Positions 38,372 through 49,948 of a DNA stretch of 64,000 nt are shown here, piece by piece. The stretch is from the NCBI GenBank assembly GCA_019022495.1, contig JAFEKR010000028.1, positions 744,001 through 808,000 of the forward strand, in the 5' to 3' direction. The notes under the pieces were generated by a model that did no database searches, had not been told where the DNA came from, and saw only the letters and a list, made by a program, of their open reading frames with translations. Position 1 is the stretch's first letter; each line of letters opens with the position of its first letter. Source of the stretch: Epichloe hybrida. Taxonomy: Eukaryota > Ascomycota > Sordariomycetes > Hypocreales > Clavicipitaceae. A program made the position numbers and the translations under genes.

Positions 38372-40158
38372 ATGACCGTCGAAAAAGCTCACGTTATCCG
38401 TCGCACCGCCAATGATGAGCAGATTGACATACAACAAGCTTTGACGAATTATGAAAACGAAGAATGGAGATCATGGCCGAATCAGGGAGCTGTATGTCAT
38501 CCGGCGCTGAGGAATCCATCTGTTGAGATAATACTGACATGACATAGTTCGACGGGCTTGACGAGCATCGTGGACCCATTGAACTTGAAGTCAAGGGAAA
38601 CATTCCATCCTGGGCTGCCGGAACATTTTATAGAACTGGACCTGGTCAGTCTGTAGTGGAGAACACATCGAGGGGAACACATTATGTGTCTCACTGGTTT
38701 GACGGCTTCGCACAAATCCACAAGTTCGACATCACACCGACTGCCGGCGAGAAGGAAACTTGCTCAGTGACTTATTCGTCTCGACGTCAGTCCGAAGAGT
38801 GGATAGAGCTCGTCAAGAAAAGAGGATGGCGCGTAGATATCTCGTTTGGACAGAGGAGCGATCCTTGCGTTGGACTGTTCGCCAAATTTATGAGCCTCTT
38901 CGTCCCACGACAAATCAACAACAATGTTACCGTTATTCCGAACCTGCCGGGACTGAGGGACAAGCACTCCGCGCAGGGAGGTCACCGCAAAGAGCCTGCC
39001 AACGTGTATGCATGCACGGACAATGCCACTTTTCAAAAGCTGGACCCAAGGACATTGGAGCCTTTGGGTAAGGCGACCCAGAAAAGCTTACATCCTGACC
39101 TCAAAGGCCCGATGTCATGCGCGCACGCCCAGAGGGACCCCGAGACCGGAGACTTGTTCAACTTCAATCTGGAGCCAGGCATCAGAGCGACCTATCGCAT
39201 ATTTCGAGTCAATGCCAAGTCGGGGACCACAGACATCTTGGCAACCATCTCGGACAGGGAGCTGGCTCCCGCTTACATTCACAGCTTCTTCCTGACAGAA
39301 AATCACGTTATTCTCTGCGTTCCAACTTCACATTACGGCTGGAAAGGACTCAAAGTCTTGTGGGAGCGCAACATTATTGATTCGATCAAGCCTTTTGACA
39401 ACAAGGATGACTGCAAATGGCTGGTTGTCGACCGACGTCAAGGGAGAGGAGTAGTGGCTCGATTTTCGACACCGGCTTCGTTCTTCTTCCACACTGTCAA
39501 TGCCTTTGAGGAAAAGTCAAAGGACGGCAACGGCGACGAGGTCACGGATCTGTACATGGACTACGTCGGATATGAAGACGCAAACTTGATGCGCATGCTG
39601 TATTACGACATCCTCACGGACCGCAACGGAGCGGCAGCCAAGGGCCTGGCGGAGTGCGGGCTCAAATCAGCGCAGTCTCGGCTTGTTCGCCAAAAGTTTA
39701 CGATGCACGCCCACTCGCACCAAAATGATGACGACGGCGCATTGTACTCCCGGCTTGCCAAGGAGGTCTTTTCCATCCCGGGCCCACACTCGGGAGACCT
39801 ACCAACCATCAACCCAAACCGAGCCGGCAAGGTCTACAGGTACGCCTACGGGGTTGGGAATGGGGGAAGGAGCATTTTCATGGACTGTTTGGTCAAGACA
39901 GATTTGCGGACCCGTGAAGCTTTGATATGGAGCGGACCAGTCGGCCACACGCCGGGCGAGCCCATGTTCATACCGCGGCCGGGTGGAGCCGAGGAAGACG
40001 ACGGTGTGATTATGGCCTTGGTTCTTGATAGCAGTGGACGAAAATCGTATCTGATGTGCTTGGATGCCAAAACATTTGAAGAGCTGGGCAGAGCCGAGAC
40101 AGATTTCCCCATTGCTCTGTGTCTCCATGGATCGCGTACGCCTCTGCCAGGGACGTAA
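38372..40158 (+). CDS. Carotenoid cleavage oxygenase (CarT/CAO-2-like)
   Basis: Exons 38372-38491 and 38548-40158 (56-nt GTATGT...TAG intron) give 576 aa. Family features in order: the N-terminal TWRNWP-like block (WRSWPNQGAFDG), GTFYRTGPG, VSHWFDGFAQIHKF, and the four iron-ligand histidine regions, seen as CAHAQRDPETG, YIHSFFLTEN, FFFHTVNAFEE and a terminal LCLHGS. The enzyme is an Fe(II) dioxygenase cleaving double bonds in apocarotenoids or stilbenes. The N-terminal pattern is closest in my memory to the torulene-cleaving CarT/CAO-2 group rather than the retinal-forming CarX group. No carotenoid synthesis gene (carB, carRA, opsin) is adjacent, so clustering gives no support. Confidence 0.87.
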
Positions 40159-41170
40159 ACCCAATTCAATACATACTGCCCTTCGACAAATGCGCAAAGG
40201 AACAATTGCCAGAAGAAGATGTTGCCGTGGGGCATATAGTATCCCCGGCGTCTATTCTGAAGGATAACAACACAGCATGTTTCTCTCTTCTAGGCTGTAC
40301 GACTGCGTGAGCAAATGATACACGAACCATTCAAAATGTGGGCTTTATGAGCATTGTCTTCTTCTAGATGACTCTATGTAATTAGTGAGCGGCATATGTC
40401 GCCCAAGCCGATCTAACCTATGCACGCAACAGGCTCAGTGCCCGTTGTAGCTCACCTCATAATGCCTCTTGGCAAAGGAAAACCACAGTGTACGAAAAAA
40501 AGAAAAAGAGCCATCACACCCAGCGCTGCGGAGACGTAATTCATTCTTTCCGGCTCGACAAAAGACTTGGTATGGAAAGCAGTAGAAGACCATGGCAACA
40601 GCCGTCCTTCCAAGCATGACCAGATTTGAGATTTGCATCCTAGAACGGGACGCCAGAACCTCCGACCCAAGGTAGAGGCATGGCCCATCGTCCAGGCTAT
40701 ACGAGACCTGCCATGTTTGAATCGACCAGACGGATCACAATGCCGTTCCCACTTCAATTCTCCAGGACGTGCCCGCTACCAAGGAGGTCACCACCACCTC
40801 GGGATTTGTTGGGTCACACAGCCTGAGACAGTTTTGGCGCCCGGCGGGCCGTGTACGACTTGTAGCACAAAGACGGCGCATTCGTGTGTGAAAATTTCCG
40901 AGCAAACAACAACCCGAAGTAATATGCAGGTGTGCCCAATTCTTTCCTGCCGAGTTGGCTCCGGCGGCCATCCGACATGCGAGACGGTGTGGAAAGTGAT
41001 GATGTATTCAGCTATCTAGGCTATCCACACACATGACGAGAAAAAAGAGGCTACATGACGAAGAGGGCAAAGCAAAGTGCCGAGGTCTCGCAATAAGCCG
41101 GGGGGGCATCGTGAGGGAGTGAGGCCTACGATGTGAGGCTGGGCTGGATGGCGGATGCGGAAACAAAGTT
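40159..41170. other. Intergenic with a degenerate repeat copy
   Basis: 3' flanks of two genes in convergent arrangement. Apart from the repeat at 40986-41100 nothing is supportable. Confidence 0.5.
40986..41100 (+). repeat. Dispersed degenerate repeat, copy B
   Basis: Diverged homologue of 13256-13377 in inverted orientation. Shared words include GGTGTGGAAAGTGATGATG, TTCAGCTATCTAGGC, GAGGGCAAAG and TGCCGAGGTCTCGCAAT. Here the frame reads MRDGVESDDVFSYLGYPHT and stops, so a start ATG (40977) survives in this copy but the body is lost through a premature stop and small deletions. Confidence 0.7.
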
Positions 41171-44100
41171 TTACAACCATCCTCGTCCCGAGCTCAACCT
41201 CTTATAACTGATACCCTTTGCATCGTCCCCCGCCGGTTTGGCTGTCGTGGCAGCTTCAGCTTCCCGGGCGTACCTCCCTCGCCACGGCCTCTCATTCGCC
41301 TCCTCGAGGAAGTAGTGATTTGCGCTCGGCGCATATGCCACCCTCCATGGGACCACGAGATCTCTCTTCTCCGGGCCCCCTCCGCAGCTGCCCTTGAGCT
41401 GCGCGCTGGGGGGCGAGTTGATGGCCAGGGCGAACAGGTTCTGCGGCTCCGTGAAGTCGGTCACGAGACCCGGCTTCGGCAACGCGTACAGGAAGCAGAA
41501 GACGTTGATGACGAAGACGAGCGTCAGGACCAGGTAGAATAGCTTTTGCCACCCGAGCACGTGTCCCGACGTGTACTGCTGCGTGGTGAGCGATGCGTTG
41601 AAGTAGGCGGTCTTGTCGCGCGTCAGTTGCGCGGACTGGTACTCCCAGTAGTGCTGGAAGGGCGACCTGATGGAGCTCGCGACCAGGGTCGAGCCGCAGA
41701 ACGCGGCCAGTGTCTCGGCCAGGGAGGGGAGATCCGGCGCGAATCTGGGCTTGTCGAGAATCAGCTGCGTTAGTTGGCGCGCGTTTGTGGCGTTGTTGTT
41801 GCGATATCCGCCGTTGATGTCGAGGGCCAGGCGCCAGACGTCAGCCACAGACTATATATTTCTCATCTCGTGTCAGCAGCCGTCCTTCCTCATTCTCCGC
41901 CCAATGGGACCGTGTGCGTGAAAAAAATGGACGTACCTTCCAATCCTTTGCCGGCCCTGGCCAGTCCCCGAAGCCCTGCGGAAAGGACCGATGATACGCA
42001 TTGGTGTCCTGGGCATCTTCACACCACGCCTTCATGCTGGTGCCCGCGGTTCCCGAGCTTCTGAACTCGGTAGAGCATAGGGGGGTCACCCAAGATCGCA
42101 TCTCGCACAATGTGTAGTTGTCTATCTTGTGGCTCTTGGTGAGAATGTAGATGGAGTCGGAGCCGAGCACGGACGAATTGGCAACCATGTTGTAATCACT
42201 CGGGTACTATCAACCATGTGAGTCAGCTTCGGGGGGCGGGAAGGGTAATCCCATCTACGAACGAATACAGCCGAAGCACACAGCACACACATACCATGCT
42301 GAATACGGGCGGTCGTCGACGGAATTCCGGGCCCCAGCGGAAAATTCCATCCACCACCGATCGGTTCAGGTACTCTGGGTTGCCGTCTTGATCGAGAGGA
42401 TGGGGGACGGAATCCTGCCAGTCCTTCGGGCCGATGCGCTGAGTTCCGACACCGGTGCTGGTCGTGGTGCTGGACGGCCACTGCGTGTAAATCAGAGGAA
42501 CGAGCTCGTCCCTGTCCACGTTGACACACATGACGTTGATTGCGGGCGAGACGACCCCCGCCCTGATGGTGTACTCTCCCACCCCGGCCAAGTCGATCGG
42601 CTGCAGTATCCCATTCTCCGGTGACGTGGCAGCGGCGTGGACGCCGGGATGGGGCATGGCCATGGTGACGTTGTTGATGATACGTCCGTATTTCTCAAAG
42701 CTAGCCGTCACGTTGCCGTGCCCGGTCTCGATCCAAGCTCCTATCATGGTGGTGTTCTCGTAGAGGGAGTGCTTGCCCGTCGGCCTGTTCCTCAATTCTT
42801 CTGCTGCCGCCGTCCCATTTGCCTTGATATCCGCCCAAGTGGACATGAAGGAGAACAGGTTGCGGTGCGACTGACCGGAGAACTGGATCTGCGTGCAGGC
42901 TATGTCGTTATCCGCGATCCGCGGGATCGAACCGAGCATATCGGGACAGGTGTCTTTCAGATAATTCACGTTGGCGTAAGACGCCGCGATCGGGCCCGAC
43001 AGTTCCCTCCATTCCCAGCCCTTGGTCATCAGCTTTGGCGAAACCATGGCATCGGAAGCCGTGGTGTAGAACATGGCGGCAGAGGTCGCCGTAAGCGTCA
43101 GGGCCCCGAGGATTGACCACCCCGCGTACGGGACGGTTTCGAAGTGTGTGATGAGAGATCCTGGTTGGAGTATCCAGTTCCGCATGGTGATCTCGGCAAG
43201 AGTCATGCCCCCATGGGTTCTTTTCACAAACGAACGCCTGCTAAGCACTTGTCCGAGAAAGGAGATGAAGACTGTGACGAAAGACAACTCAATGGTTTTG
43301 GCGAACAAGGCCGTGAGCAACGTTGCCGTGGACGGCTGCAGTTTGCCCTGGGAGGATATGCCGTGGCCATAGCGAGGCTGAAGGATGGACACGACCAGCC
43401 ACATGCCGCTCATCACAGTCGAGTAGATGGACAATGCAAAGATGACCCTGGGGATATAATCCGACCTTTTCTGCTGTACATCTTTCTTGGACCAGCAGTA
43501 GCTTGGTGGTTCACCTGATGTACATGAGCAACTGCGCCGAATCAACTTCTTCAGAGAGACGGATTGGGAGAGAGAGAAGGGGTGTTAAACTCTCACAGCG
43601 ACGTACCGAACTTTTGGTTGAACACCTCATCGTCGAAATCCTCACTCGCCGGCTCCACGTCAACGTCTGAGGATTTAGAAGCCTCAGGACTGGGGAGACC
43701 CGACGAGTTGGAGGCGCATCTTGGTGCGAGATTGTCGTTTGACGGGTCTGCTCCACGTCCATTCCGCTTTCGCGGGCCGAGTCTGTTAAGCAAGTGGCTG
43801 AGACGGGGGGGAGGAGTTGCCCAGATGAAGCGACCTCTGGGCGGTTTCCCCTGTGGTGTCTCTGTCACGACAGGCTTGCGAGGAAGGCTGCCGTTGCTAG
43901 CTTTGCGGCTGGGGGGAATTCCCAGGCCATCAGTCGAACCGCGAGACATGGTATGAGGTTGCGGGGAAGAAGATTCATCCTTGCTGCTGGCTGCGATGTC
44001 GCCGTGGTCAGAATCGACGAGGTCGTAACCACCAGCGTTGTATGTATTGCGCAGCGGACATGTCCGGGACTCCGGTGACGGCGGCAAGCTGTTTGATGAA

Positions 44101-44189
44101 AGTGGTGAGATGAGATGTTCGTCGTCAACCTCCTCCAAGGGGTGCAGCGGAACGGGCTCATTGGCCATTGTCGGTACCCAATCAGCCAT
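41171..44189 (-). CDS. Large fungal four-TM membrane protein
   Basis: Exons 44189-43607, 43514-42295, 42206-41937 and 41851-41171 give 917 aa; all junctions are GT-AG and the frame closes. Residues 1-195 are a disordered cytosolic tail. Hydrophobic helices occur at about 220-240 (VIFALSIYSTVMSGMWLVV), 260-285 (LLTALFAKTIELSFVTVFI), 325-345 (GWSILGALTLTATSAAMFY) and near the C-terminus (LFYLVLTLVFVINVFCFLY). Between TM3 and TM4 lies a large, N-glycosylation-rich (NVT, NTT, NRS, NAT, NAS) presumably extracellular domain of about 450 aa with paired cysteines. I know this architecture from uncharacterised Sordariomycete proteins; function unknown, a cell-surface sensor being one guess. Confidence 0.8.
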
Positions 44190-44901
44190 GTTGCTTGGTT
44201 TTCTTCTTCTTCTTCTTCTTTTTTTTTCAGTTTAAAATTCCGAGCAGGAATTCGTTCATCTGATTGAGAAAAACAGGAGCGCCCTCGAAATACACATTCA
44301 AGTTCAAGACCGGCGAGAGGGGTGGCTTCAAGGCCGCGTTTTTTTTTTTTTTTTTAGACAAGCCGTAAACGAAAGACAAAGAGGAGGAAAAAAATTCACC
44401 ACGAGGCGGAGAGAGGGCTTGAACGAGCGAAGCGAAAAAGCAATGCACCTCGTGTGAGGGCACCGACCACATCCTGCGCCGGGTCGCCATCTGATCATGA
44501 GTCCATCCAGCCTTGTTCTACCGGACCACGATGAGCAGGACCAACTTTTCTCACCGGTGGCATATGGATATCGGACTGAATCCACAAAAAGAGAAACAAG
44601 GCAGCGAATAAAGGCGAGGCCGGATGCCGTGCGCCCAAGAGAAACGCGGCGCCATTTTGGTCGAGGAACATGAAGTTAATCTCTGTTGGCTTTCAAAGCA
44701 GGGCCAACACAAGTCGACCCTCAACTACATCCGCCGAGACGGTGTACTATCTACTGCGCCATGTACCAACATTGCCTCTCCAATATTTCCTTTTCTCTCC
44801 CAGTGTAGCATGATTTTTCGTACGACACATCTCGACAATAAAATGAACAGAATCGTCAACCAAACGCCCGCGTCTCCATTCCCCCAAGGGCCACCCCCGG
44901 C
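44190..44901. other. Intergenic
   Basis: Upstream of the membrane-protein gene; contains a (TTC)n run at about 44203-44220 and a T run at 44340-44356. No gene. Confidence 0.5.
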
Positions 44902-47640
44902 TCACGCAGAGGCTGCAGCAGTTCGCCTCTGCGGGTTACCCCTTCTCTGACCAGCACCAGGCCGGGTCAATGTATACTTGGCAAACGCACGAGACAGCGC
45001 CTTCTTGCAGCTGAGCTTCTGGCTTCCAACAAAGCTTTCGACTGTGACGGCAATGGCGCGGTCAATGTCCTGAGCCGAGCAGTACTCGGATAAACGCATT
45101 CGGCAGAAGGATTCGCTGATACGGATAATGGCTTCGAGATGACGAACCTGGAAAACACACATTAGTTTCAAGGATGCGCCATAGAGTGTGTCCAAAAAAA
45201 AAACTTGAAAACTTACGGTGATGGGATAGGCACCCGTCGCCAATGACTCCCTTCTCATATCCGCAAAGAGACGCGCAACCTTGTCCTCGTCCATGTTGTA
45301 CAGCTTCGGGTGGCATCGCTCACGAGAATACAGAATGTACTTGCGCAGGAGCCCCTGTGGGATCTGACCGTCCGCGTTGGTCGAGGATGAGGACGTGCTT
45401 TGCGTCTCGGGCAGTGCAGAGTCGTGCTCGACCTGCATGGAATTTTGCGACTCTGTGCTGGTGGGGTGGCTGCGGCTGTGCGATCCGACGATGAAACGAG
45501 CAAGTCGCTCATCTTCCTCGGGTTCCACAGTGTCTCGAACGACGCAGAGTATGTCGAAACGCGACAGGATGGGCTCCGTCAGATTCACGTTGGCTGAGAA
45601 TGGCTGCGTCGAATTGTAACGACCACCCTGAGGATTGGCGGCCGCAATGATGCCACATCGCGCTTGCAGCGTTGTCACGATGCCGGCCTTGGAGATGGAA
45701 ATCGTCTGCTGTTCCATGGCCTCGTGGATCGACGTTCGGTCCTGGTCATTCATCTTGTCGAATTCGTCAATGAGACAGGTACCGCGATCAGCCAGCACCA
45801 GTGCACCGCCTTCAAGCGTCCACTCGCTGGTCAACGGGTCTCTGCGGACACTGGCCGTCAGACCGACCGCGCTGGCTCCCTGGCCAGTCGCGAACACGGC
45901 TCGGTGGGCAGTCTTCTCGACATACTTGAGCACTTGAGACTTGGCCGTGCCTGGATCGCCGAGAAGCAGGACGTTGATGTCGCCGCGGATGTGATGCTGG
46001 CCTCGGGTCGTCTTGGCCACGCCGCCAAACAACGACAGGGCAACCGCAGTCTTGATGTCATTGTGGCCGTAGATGCTGGGAGCCATGGAGCTGACAATCC
46101 TGTCCACAATGTTGGGGTCCCGCGACAGTTTGCGGATCTCGTGCTCATCTTCCTCCGTCATGCGGAATCCCGCCAGTTGGTCGTGAGCCTTGATGACATT
46201 GTTCGCTTCCAAGATGGTTGCGAAGACGGGGAATCCGTTTCGGTTGTTCAGCTGAGCATCGTAGTTGTTGCGGTAGATGCCGGTGACCTCAATATCCTCG
46301 CCAGGCTTGGCCTTGTCGATGAGATCCCAGAGCAGGATGACTTCCCGAGTCCTGGGCAGACGTCCGGCGGGAACGGTGCCGGGGGACTCTTGCAGCGTCA
46401 GTTTCTGGTAGTTCCGATACACCGTCTTCTCCGAGTTGAGGGTGAAGGGGCCCCTGGACTGGCAGCTTTGACAGTAGGTAATCTTGACTTCGACATTCGA
46501 CTCCTGCTGGAACGGTCCCAGCGTGGTGCCACACTTGCCGCAGTCAAACTTGACGTACTTCAACTGGGGGAAGACTCCGCTGCGCCGCGTGACGACGCCG
46601 CTGACGCGGACCAGGCAGTTTAGATGGGACTGCCGCAGCTGGCGAAGGGTGTAGTGCACGGGCAAGTCGAAAATGCGCACGTGGATCTCGGAATGGATGC
46701 GCTCGTAGTCTGGGTAGTGCAGGAGAACAACATCCATGGCGACCTCGTCAAAGAGCTTGAGTATCTCGGCAGGAGCGTTGGCAAGGAAGTACGCCAAGAT
46801 GGCCTTGCTTTCGGACAGGTGCTCGTAAGAGACCTCGAGGGTCTCGGCGTTGATCTCACCAAGAGTTCGAATGCGATTGCCATAGACAGAAGACCCAGAA
46901 GCATCCGTGTAGGACGTGAGGAACGCCTTGAATTCACGCTTGACTGTTCTCTGAACTGGTGGCTGTGACACCCATTCGGTGAGGTTGGCGGCCTTGACGT
47001 CACCGAGGGCTTCCAGCGAGAGCTCTTCATCCATGATGTCGGCGTCCATGGCTTCATCGGGGTCCTCATCGTAGTGGTGACGTCGTCGACGAGGCTGTGC
47101 AGCCAGATCGATGTCGGCCTCGTCGTCATCACCGGGGAGGAAAGCGGCGGGGATTCTTTGCCGGCGGGCGACTTCTCTGTCACGACGAGCCAGCTGTGCT
47201 TCCAATCTCCGTCTATCTCCCATATCCATGGCGTCGTAATCGCCATCGTCATCAAGGCCGACACCTTCGTATGCGTCGTCTTGACGAGATCGGTAGTCGG
47301 TCTCAAACCCCTCTCGAAACAGGTCGACATCGTCATCTGCCATTTCGTCAATGTCGTCAATGTCATCTTGAATTTCCGGTTCGTCGTCGACATCATCGTC
47401 GTCCTCCACACCATGTGCAATGTCGAAGGGGGCGGGGGGGGAAGAGGGCATGGGACTTGACCCAAGCCCTATTGATGAAGCAGCATCGTCGCCGCCAGTT
47501 CTCGCACGTTTGCGACTGGAGCGTGGACCGGCGGCTCCCTGGTTGGCCGAAGTCGGGGAACTGAAAGCATTATTGTCAGCGTTTTTTTTTCACCTGGAGA
47601 AAAATGACAAGAGGTGAAGATGACATCGTCCTTACCTCAT
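44902..47640 (-). CDS. MCM2: MCM2, replicative helicase subunit
   Basis: Exons 47640-47636, 47560-45217 and 45147-44902 give 864 aa. The first exon is only ATGAG, completing MSSPTS across the 75-nt intron 1. An acidic, Arg-containing N-terminal tail (histone-binding and kinase-target region in the family) precedes the OB fold with a CX2C...CX2C zinc finger (CGKCG...CQSC), then the AAA+ core: Walker A GDPGTAKSQ, Walker B CLIDEFDKM and arginine finger SRFD. It ends with the winged-helix block RHLEAIIRISESFC. MCM2 is part of the MCM2-7 ring at replication origins. Intron 2 (45148-45216, 69 nt) is in frame without a stop, so retention would insert 23 residues at GAYPIT|VRHLEAI. Intact. Promoter shared with the UBR7-like gene. 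Confidence 0.97.
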
Positions 47641-47995
47641 TTCCGTGTGTTCTTCTCTTGCTCTACCGTTTTGACGGGAAAAAAAAAAGGAAATGCAGAC
47701 AGTAGATGGAGGTTGTGTGAAGCAAAGTAACCGGACAAAGGAAGGGGGAAGCTGGGTTTCGCGTCAAACCGTCAAACGAGCTGATGCGTAGATAACGCGA
47801 CGACGCGTTAATTAGTCCGGGCGCTAAACCAAGACAGTACCAACGCGCAAAGTGGTTGCTTGATTGAAGTGGGTGGGTGGGTATTCTGGTATTCTGGCCT
47901 TCTGGTTGGCTGACAAAACAACCCAAGCAGCGTGCAGCGTCTGTCATTCACGTCTCCTTCTTCATCAAAACATCTACAACTCAGCCGCTCGCATC
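47641..47995. promoter_or_regulatory. Bidirectional MCM2 / UBR7-like promoter
   Basis: 355 bp separate the two start codons. It contains GATAACGCGACGACGCGTT around 47791-47810 and a further ACGCGC near 47842, a cluster of MluI-box-like words. Confidence 0.65.
47803..47808. promoter_or_regulatory. MCB (MluI cell-cycle box), ACGCGT
   Basis: Palindromic ACGCGT 163-168 bp upstream of the MCM2 start. In yeasts and filamentous fungi MCB boxes bind MBF (Mbp1/Swi6) and drive G1/S expression, and MCM genes are classical targets. The neighbouring near-matches strengthen the assignment; function here is inferred. Confidence 0.65.
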
Positions 47996-49787
47996 ATGCC
48001 CAACGACCCGCCGCAGGACAAAGTCGCATCTGCGCGAAGCAATAGCTTTTCCCAACACTCGCAAGCATCCAACGACTCTCAAACTGCAGCCGAGTAAGCA
48101 CACGCACCAATGCCTCTACCTCGTGCCGCCGGTGATGTTGTTACTGACGGGTCGAGTTTGTTGTAGCTTTCTCCGCGACCAAGAGCTACTGGAAGCTGAT
48201 GCGCGTGAAGCCTTGCCATACGTACGTCTAGCGTAGCGTCCCTACTGGAGAGAAAGATGTTGCCCTGGCGCACTTTTGCGACAATTGCTAACAATACTCC
48301 AGAGCATCGAGAGTTGTACCAAAATCCTCGGGCCTCTTCGACAGAACGTGTTTGCCTGCCTGACATGCAACCCTGCGCCTGCGCCGCCCTCCGACTCGTC
48401 CTGGAAACCGGCGGGCGTATGCTACGCTTGCTCAGTCCAGTGTCACGGGGAGCACGACCTCGTTGAGATTTTCCAAAAACGAAACTTTACCTGCGATTGC
48501 GGAACCACGCGCATTCCCAAAGAAAGCCCTTGCACCTTGCGAACGAACGAGAGGACCAATACCAAGGGCGACGTGCATTCGGAGCAGCCCGACGTCAACA
48601 ACAAATACAATCAAAACTTTCGCAACGTTTTCTGCGGGTGCGAATGTGACTACGACCCATTTCAGCAAAAGGGCACCATGTATCAGTGCCTGGGTCTGGG
48701 GACTCCCGAGACGGGAGGCTGTGGCGAAGACTGGTATCACCCTGGCTGCTTGGTGGGAATGGGGCCCAAATGGTTCGACAAGATGGAAGGCGCCAAGAGG
48801 AATTGCTCTGCCAGCGTGGCAGGCGGCAATGGACTTGCTACGATTTCCGAGGCCAACGAGGATCAACCGGACGCATCTGCGAACATTGCCGACGTGGCTG
48901 TACTCGACGACGAGGACGAGGATGAGGACGAGCCCCCGATGCCCCCTGGATTCCCTGATGAGGACGATTTCGAAGGCTTCCTCTGCTACAAGTGCGTGGA
49001 TGCCAACCCGTGGATCAAGCGTTATGCTGGCACGTCCGGCTTTCTCCCAGCCGTGCTTCTCCTCCAACAGTCGGAGCGCGCCGAGGCAACCAAGGCCGAA
49101 GAGGGCCATGCCGCCTCCAAAAAGCGCAAGGCCGAGGACGATCTTGAGGAGGAGGAGGAGTCGGGCGAAGCCAAGCGCGTCAAGAATGAACCAGAAGAAC
49201 CAAAGGCGTCCGAACCAGAAGCCACATCCGAGAAGGCGCCAGCAGCGGCAGAGCAAACGGCCGCCAAGACAAAGACAGACGGCGACAACAATTCATTGCC
49301 ATGTAAGTTGGCAAACTTGCCCGCGGCCCCGACCGAGCGGTTCTCGCTGTTTTTCAAAGATGGCTTCCGCGACCAACTATGCCACTGCTCAGACTGCTAC
49401 CGACTCCTCCACAAACAACACCCGCAACTCCTCGAGGAAGAAGAGGTTTACGAACCGCCCATTTCCGAGGACGGCGCTTCTCGACACGGCGGCTCAACCC
49501 ACGGCAGCGGCAGTCTGCTCGAACGGGGTGAGAGTGCCCTTCGCAACGTCGATCGCGTGCGCGCCATAGAGGGTGTCATGGCGTACAACCACCTCAAGGA
49601 ACAGCTGAAGCCCTTCTTCCAGCAGTTCGCGGAAAGCGGCCAGGCCGTCGGGGCGGAGGACATCAAAGCATACTTTGCCAAACTACGTGGTGATGAGCAA
49701 GGCATCAAGCAGGCAGGACAAGCAGCTGCTGACTCCAAGGACGGTGGCGAGGACGGACATCAGAGACATGAGCAAAGTGGCTATTAA
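47996..49787 (+). CDS. UBR-type zinc-finger protein (UBR7 / Mlo2-like E3)
   Basis: Exons 47996-48093, 48167-48221 and 48303-49787 give 545 aa. A UBR box begins CLTCNPAPAP...GVCYACSVQCHGEHDLVEIF...FTCDCGT (about 68-135), followed by a PHD-like cysteine cluster (FCGCECDYDP...MYQCLGL...DWYHPGC...CYKCV; about 160-285) and an acidic/Lys-rich linker. A further Cys motif is conserved near the end (LCHCSDCYRLL). This UBR plus PHD-like layout is that of UBR7 and fission-yeast Mlo2, linked to ubiquitylation of histone H2B or chaperoning of H3 in other species. A GTAAGT inside exon 3 (about 49303) is read through because the downstream CKLANLP...RFSLFFKDGFRD block is part of the family. Confidence 0.87.
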
Positions 49788-49948
49788 ACGATGTCCAAGT
49801 GATGAGGGCGTCGGGCCAAGTTACTGGAGAGTCGGTCAGGGGGGGGGGGGGTCATGTAGTACCAGATTGTAATTCCAACCGGCCGGAAGCATAGTACAGC
49901 AAAGGGTATATTCCCAGCAAGCCTTTCCGAGGGCAAAAGCCATTTCAT

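Noticed and set aside
38372..40158. Carotenoid or secondary-metabolite gene cluster
   Set aside because: Neighbours are a transposon-like element and a membrane-protein gene; no phytoene synthase, desaturase, opsin, PKS or NRPS signature is present.
45664..46623. 319-aa plus-strand ORF
   Set aside because: Antisense shadow of the MCM2 helicase core.
49303..49330. Intron starting at GTAAGT in the UBR7-like gene
   Set aside because: The frame continues without a stop and the read-through residues (CKLANLP, RFSLFFKDGFRD) belong to the conserved family region.
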